Assembly (NCBI GenBank): GCA_021014325.1
Contig: CM037457.1
Span: 10,668,538 to 10,732,537 of the forward strand
Direction: 5' to 3'
Length of the DNA: 64,000 bases
Source: Plazaster borealis
Lineage: Eukaryota; Echinodermata; Asteroidea; Forcipulatida; Labidiasteridae
This document shows positions 59,201-64,000 of the stretch, one piece after another. The position numbers and the translations under genes are program-made. The notes beneath the pieces are model-generated. The model saw only the letters and a list, made by a program, of their open reading frames with translations. It had not been told where the DNA came from and did no database searches. Positions within the stretch are counted from its first letter, which is position 1. Every line of letters begins with the position of its first letter.

Positions 59201-61298
59201 TAAATTACATCAATTGGCAGACTGAGCTTATGAAATTTGTTTGCTCTGCATTGTACTTCAAAACAACAGTCAATGAAGTGTTTTATATACACATCTGAAA
59301 CATGTTAGTTACAACTGTCAGAAGTCATTAAAGATGAAAAGCACAGTCGCAACATTGGCTTTATTAAATTTACCGTGCTCATTGTATGGAAAAAGTGTGT
59401 GGAACTATTGAGCTATTTTCACGTACCCCCTTTCAATTAACTGAATTAATTTACTATAGCCAGTAATTTCTCAACGAGACTGGTCTAATTCGCCGTGTCG
59501 TGAAAGCGTAGACTATTCCAATTTTGACATTGTTTTTGTCAGCTTGATTTACTCAATCAGCTAGGACCTCCTCAGACATGTCGTTTGTAATTTCCTATCT
59601 GATTGGAGGAGGAGAACCCGTGTGGACCTTCCACCCTGGACCGTCCCCCTGTCCTTGTAATTGCATCTTGAAAATTATTGAGGCAATACCGGGAAGTTGG
59701 GGTCGGGTTTACTTCCTACTGCCCCCTTGGAGTATACATGGAGCCTTAAAGCAGTAACATCCCTTCCGTCAATATTATATGTAGAGGAATCCACGAATCA
59801 AGACACATATACAAAGTGTGCAAGTCAATCATTATTTAAACAAAAGCAACAGTAGGCTCTAATTATTTTATTCACTTTTAAAAGTTAAAATTGATTATTG
59901 TTCGTCGATCCATTTTGAGGTCTTCATTGTAATATTTTTTTCCGGAGTTAAAAACTTTGTGAAATTACTATTATAGGATATCGGGTTCCACCATTTTTTT
60001 CATTCCAATCTTTTAGTTAAGTTTTAGCTCGAAATCATTCCTATATGAATGTCTATGTGTCTAATCAGATCCGTCATATTTATTTACCATTAAGTTATCC
60101 ATCAAAAACTACGCGATAGTAGGAAACCACTTGTCTGGTGTCCGTCACAACAAACAAAAACTGAAAGTTGTAAAAGATGTTCGGCTGGTACAAACAAACT
60201 GACCTGTCCGGGCGATTAGAGTGACACTTTGTAACCCGGAGGTGAGCTAGAATCGCCGGCTCCAAAAGAAGATGTACACAGGGTCTAAACCCACATCTCG
60301 GGGCCAATTTGAGACCCCTGGTTTGATATCCAGTCCACATAGACGCTGTGTTTGTGAGGAAGCGACACTTTCTCACCAAGGGTAAATATTTGCTTTTGAG
60401 TGGTCATAATGATAACCGAGATTTTCCCCCTTGGGGTACGGGAGATGGCGTCTCGCAGTATGACACCCCTCCCCATTTAGCCGACCGCTAGACGCTATAT
60501 GACCGTTTCGTAGACTATTGATGAATAGAATACTTAAGTTGTCTGGTGGTGGCTGATGTTTCAATGAACATTGTACAGTAGGCCTATCCCTATCCCTATT
60601 AAGTCACATCATTAAAGAACTTCTTGTTATTTCACAAAATTGCTGATGGAAATGCTGAGCCAATTTGATAGCTTGTTTGCTTGTTATTCCGTTTGAAAGT
60701 AAAACTATTTAACTTCTGAATAAACTTTAGTTCCCCATCCTCAAAATACCTTTGGACAAAACCTACAGAGGATACCGGTCGGTCATTTCGGACTTTCTTG
60801 TCTTAGATCATAAACAAGTAATATCAAACCATATTTCAGTAGCAATATATAAAATTGAAAGCATGTCTTTTTAGGATCACTTTTGTAACATTCCGGCCGC
60901 TTTTGGCACGTCGACTTAATTTCAATTTACATTGTGCAGAATGAACCGCTAGCTCATTGACGGATTTGTATACAAATTGGCATAAAACCCATTTGATTGG
61001 ATGGATCAGTTGCGCATTAAGCCCACTTTTGGGCTTAATGCTAATCTCTTCTACCGGAAGAGTCTCCGTAATTGTAACTGTACAAGGTTTTCCGAGTGCC
61101 CTATATTAGGCTCCAAAGAGAGTATACAGCGATCAAATCTTTGGAATTAGGGTTTCGAAATTCACAACACATTATTCGATGATTGAGATACATGAAGGGC
61201 AACAGAGAGAAGGCAAAACAGAGAGTGGAAATTAAAGTTGACACACAGTAACGGAAGGTGAGATCAAGCTAGGTACAGGTGATAAACCATGTAATGAT

Positions 61299-61445
61299 AT
61301 GTTCTTGGAAGAAGTGGTTGTTCTTATTCCATTTGACCAGCATTCCCCTGAAGACCAACAGGGCACACTGTTCGAAACGTCGAGACTTATCTCACCAATG
61401 GTTCTTCTCAGAACCACCACAAGAAGTGTACATTGCTGTCATACA
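61299..61445. mobile_element. Hammerhead-bearing foldback fragment
   Basis: Core CTGAAGA (61348-61354), stem II AACAG...CTGTT, GAAAC (61374-61378) and GTC ending 61381, followed by GAGAC. Short inverted arms 'gaagaagtggttgttct' / 'gttcttctcagaaccacc' bracket it. Same family as 56001-56229. Confidence 0.6.
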
Positions 61446-62247
61446 GAAACTAGTTTCATGTTGCGTTCGACACCGTGCAAAGCGTCAAGCCTTATCTTAG
61501 AAGGAGGGAACCCAAATAGTTGGTGCGGGGAATGGGTACCAGTGAACACAACCCCCGTGTCCCCTTTCAATTCAATTTAATTAAATTCAAAACGACATTT
61601 ATTTCCATATTGGTGAACAAGGGAAAACAATAAACAAATTTAGAACAATGAGTTAAATCACAGAAAATCAAGAACTGATTGAGAAAAAATAAATAGTGAA
61701 AAAAAAATAAATAATGAAATGAAAATAATATAATGAAATGGATACGGAGCAAACCAATATGGGGGCATTTTCAGAGGCCTGTGTACAAAGAGGAATACGT
61801 TGAACGAAAATAAAAGTGATGATAATAAAACTAAAAAGAATGTGGTAAAAACAGCAATTAGTGTGCCAGACAAACAGTGAATGTCTTATGTGGTAAGATG
61901 CTGACGATGAGAATGTAGCCCCAACACTACTGGTAGTTTTAAACAACCATGATCAACTACGTTACGAACATGAATCAACGTGAATGTTTTCAAAAAAACT
62001 AATCACCTTTTTGATTTATGTGCAGTTGCTAATCGAATGTTTGCATTACTCGGCTGATCAGTTATGAATCATCGCGACAGCTACCGTGTAATGTTTCATG
62101 AATGTTCCAGATGAATTGACATTAAAGTGTCATTATTGGTGCTGAAACTTGAATGTTTCTCCATGGCTGCCGGTGCTGCATACTCCTAAGGAGTTGAGAA
62201 TGTTTCAGGAATGCTTAAGGCCCAAATGAAGAGAGGTAGTAACAGTG

Positions 62248-62620
62248 TAAGGCACTGAACACGTTTGGTAATTGTTAAAGACCAGTGTTCTCGCTTGGTG
62301 TATCCCAATAATGCATAAAATAACAAGCCTGTAAAAATTTTTTTGGCTCAATTGGTCATCGAAGTTGCAAGAAAATGATGAAAGAAAAACACCCTTGTTG
62401 TACAAATTTGTGTGCCTCCAGATAGGAATAAAAACTTCTTGCAATAAGTTTTTATTATTTTAGTGAGAAATTACCTCTTTCTTAAAAACTACGTTACTTC
62501 AGAGGGAGTCGTTTCTCACAATGTTTTATACTATCAACAGCTCTCCGTTGCTCGTTACCAAGTAAGTTTTTATGCTAATATATATTTTGAGTAATTGCCA
62601 AACGTGTACAGTACCTTTAA
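62248..62620 (+). mobile_element. Full-length 370-bp MITE
   Basis: Ends 'gtaaggcactgaacacgttt' and 'aaacgtgtacagtaccttta'; the interior matches 14371-14746 in order ('agtgttctcgcttggtgtat', 'attacctctttctt', 'gttttatactatcaacagct'). Confidence 0.85.
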
Positions 62621-63397
62621 TACAATGGGTTAAAAATGGCCAATGCCTATTATTGTTTTTACGAGATCTTATTTATTTCATTACGGATTCAACAGCACAA
62701 TTACTTAACGCCAATAACAGAATGAATGAATATGAGACGACGAAGAAATGTTCAGTTTTAGATGTGGGAGGAAAACCCCAATTAATAGTGAAAACACACG
62801 CAGTCCGGACATACGAGCTCCGGTCCGAGGTGGAATTCGAACTGGGGGTCCACAGGAGTTGATGAAATGCAAAGAATATATCGGGGTTGTATGAAATCGA
62901 AAGGCATCGTTTGATCTTTAGATACGGGTATAGGCCATTGGGGGAAAAACAAAACAAAGAACAAACAAGCATACAAAGAAACCTACCTTAATTAATATAA
63001 ATAAAACTCATTAGATACACTTTTGGTTTGGATTTCACGTGAGGGTTGAAGCAATGCTTCACTCGATTCATTATTGTTTGTATAATTCCTTATAATCTAA
63101 CGACTAAAGACAACAAAAGCAATAACATTTCGTCATATTATTATTTTGAAAGTATTACCAAACTTACATTAAAAACTCAAAAAAGTGGTAATGTCTACAC
63201 CTTTTGACCCTATAGCAGAGTCGTTCTCAAAGCAAGGCTCTTCTAAGGGGTCGAAAAGTGAGGCCATTATACTTGTTTGCATTCATACCACAGTTTGCAA
63301 CAGATATTTCGTTTTTCAAACACAAGTTGCTTCAAGAAAGGGTCAAGGTCACTACTTTTTTTTCTTAAAAATAAACTTTTAGAAATAACTCCCTCAA

Positions 63398-63450
63398 AAT
63401 GTCACATTAATGTCACATAAATGTCACATAAATGTCACATAAATGCTCAC
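63398..63450. repeat. 11-12 bp tandem repeat (tgtcacataaa)
   Basis: Four successive 'atgtcacataaa' units, the first with 'atgtcacattaa'. Confidence 0.85.
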
Positions 63451-63827
63451 CTGTCTCTGCAATGTGTAACATTTCGTCTATAGAAATAAGTCCTCGTCGC
63501 ATTGCGAGGAAAAAAAAACCCGACAAGTTTTCTAGTAAAATGAAACTTCGGGACCTAGCACGACTTTGAATGGAGCAATTACTCTATCACAGGTGCATGG
63601 TAATCAAAATTGAAACATTAGCCCGTGCCCCCTGGATGTTGTTCCAATGACATGCTCGGCCTTGACTTCTCTAGTGGCATCGACCTTTTGGGAACTATTT
63701 GCAAGAATGTCATATTATTTATGACAACAATTACGGAAGTGACCGGGAGAATGTATTATATATAGCTTCGGTGAAGTTGCAAAATTGTGTTTGATTTGCT
63801 TGAGTTTTTGTGAGCAAATGGTATGGG

Positions 63828-63970
63828 GGGGGGGGGTTAGTCCTAACCCCATGTTTAAGCCATTTAAAATACTTTTTCAAAACTTATGAAAAAAATATAG
63901 TGGTGGAGGGTGGCGGGGGGGGGGGACCACTAGTGGTGGAGGGGAGGGTGGCGGGGGGGGGGGGGACTAC
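63828..63970. repeat. G-rich low-complexity tract with short duplication
   Basis: Runs of 9-12 G at about 63825, 63917 and 63955. 'agtggtgga' and 'gggtggcggggggg' occur twice around 63898-63966. It could form G-quadruplexes, and homopolymers of this length are error-prone in assemblies. Confidence 0.8.
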
Positions 63971-64000
63971 TGCCAAGTACCATCTTGATAGCGGCAAGGT

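Larger units (their letters stand above)
55331..64000. other. Right flank without recognised genes
   Basis: I read both strands for exons with splice sites and found none I can support; open frames here look random. Contents: hammerhead foldback elements (56001-56229, 61299-61445), a 370-bp MITE (62248-62620), an 11-12 bp tandem repeat (63398-63450) and G-rich low complexity (63828-63970). The stretch upstream of SUPT20H (about 55.33-55.45 kb) should hold its promoter. Confidence 0.5.

Overview
This is eukaryotic (animal) genomic DNA, AT-rich, with short GT..AG-bounded exons and introns crowded with small mobile elements. Protein content and repeat style (tRNA-derived SINEs, 3' ends of a CR1-like non-LTR element with ATT tails, roughly 370-bp MITEs, hammerhead-ribozyme elements) point to an invertebrate deuterostome. 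An echinoderm, perhaps a sea star, is my best guess, but the sequence alone does not prove it. All gene models were built by hand from splice sites, reading phase and remembered family features; no search was run.

Layout. (1) 1.0-10.3 kb: two tandem plus-strand genes with identical 7-exon, identical-phase structure. They encode single-pass membrane proteins of the cation-dependent mannose-6-phosphate receptor (M6PR)/MRH type. (2) 10.4-14.3 kb: a broken third copy. Exons 5-7 lie on the minus strand and exons 3-4 on the plus strand, as one inversion would produce, with a stop in exon 3 and a frameshift in exon 6. (3) 17.4-18.2 kb, minus: DPH3, a CSL zinc-finger protein of diphthamide synthesis. 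(4) 18.6-29.3 kb, plus: EXOSC8 (exosome RRP43), head-to-head with DPH3 with 426 bp between start codons. (5) 32-36 kb: degraded pieces of SUPT20H 3' exons mixed with transposons. (6) 38.3-55.3 kb, minus: SUPT20H (SAGA subunit SPT20), 23 coding exons closing in phase to 942 codons. (7) 55.4-64 kb: no gene recognised; repeats, foldback elements and low-complexity DNA.

EXOSC8 and SUPT20H are tail-to-tail neighbours here as in human 13q13.3, so this is probably ancient linkage. No operon-like cooperation is implied: the genes serve RNA decay, SAGA-dependent transcription, EF2 modification and lysosomal/Golgi sorting.

Most unusual features: the inversion-split receptor copy, a decaying exon duplication inside the first receptor gene, a dispersed repeat carrying SUPT20H exon sequence, and a scattered family of hammerhead ribozyme motifs, one with an intact core.
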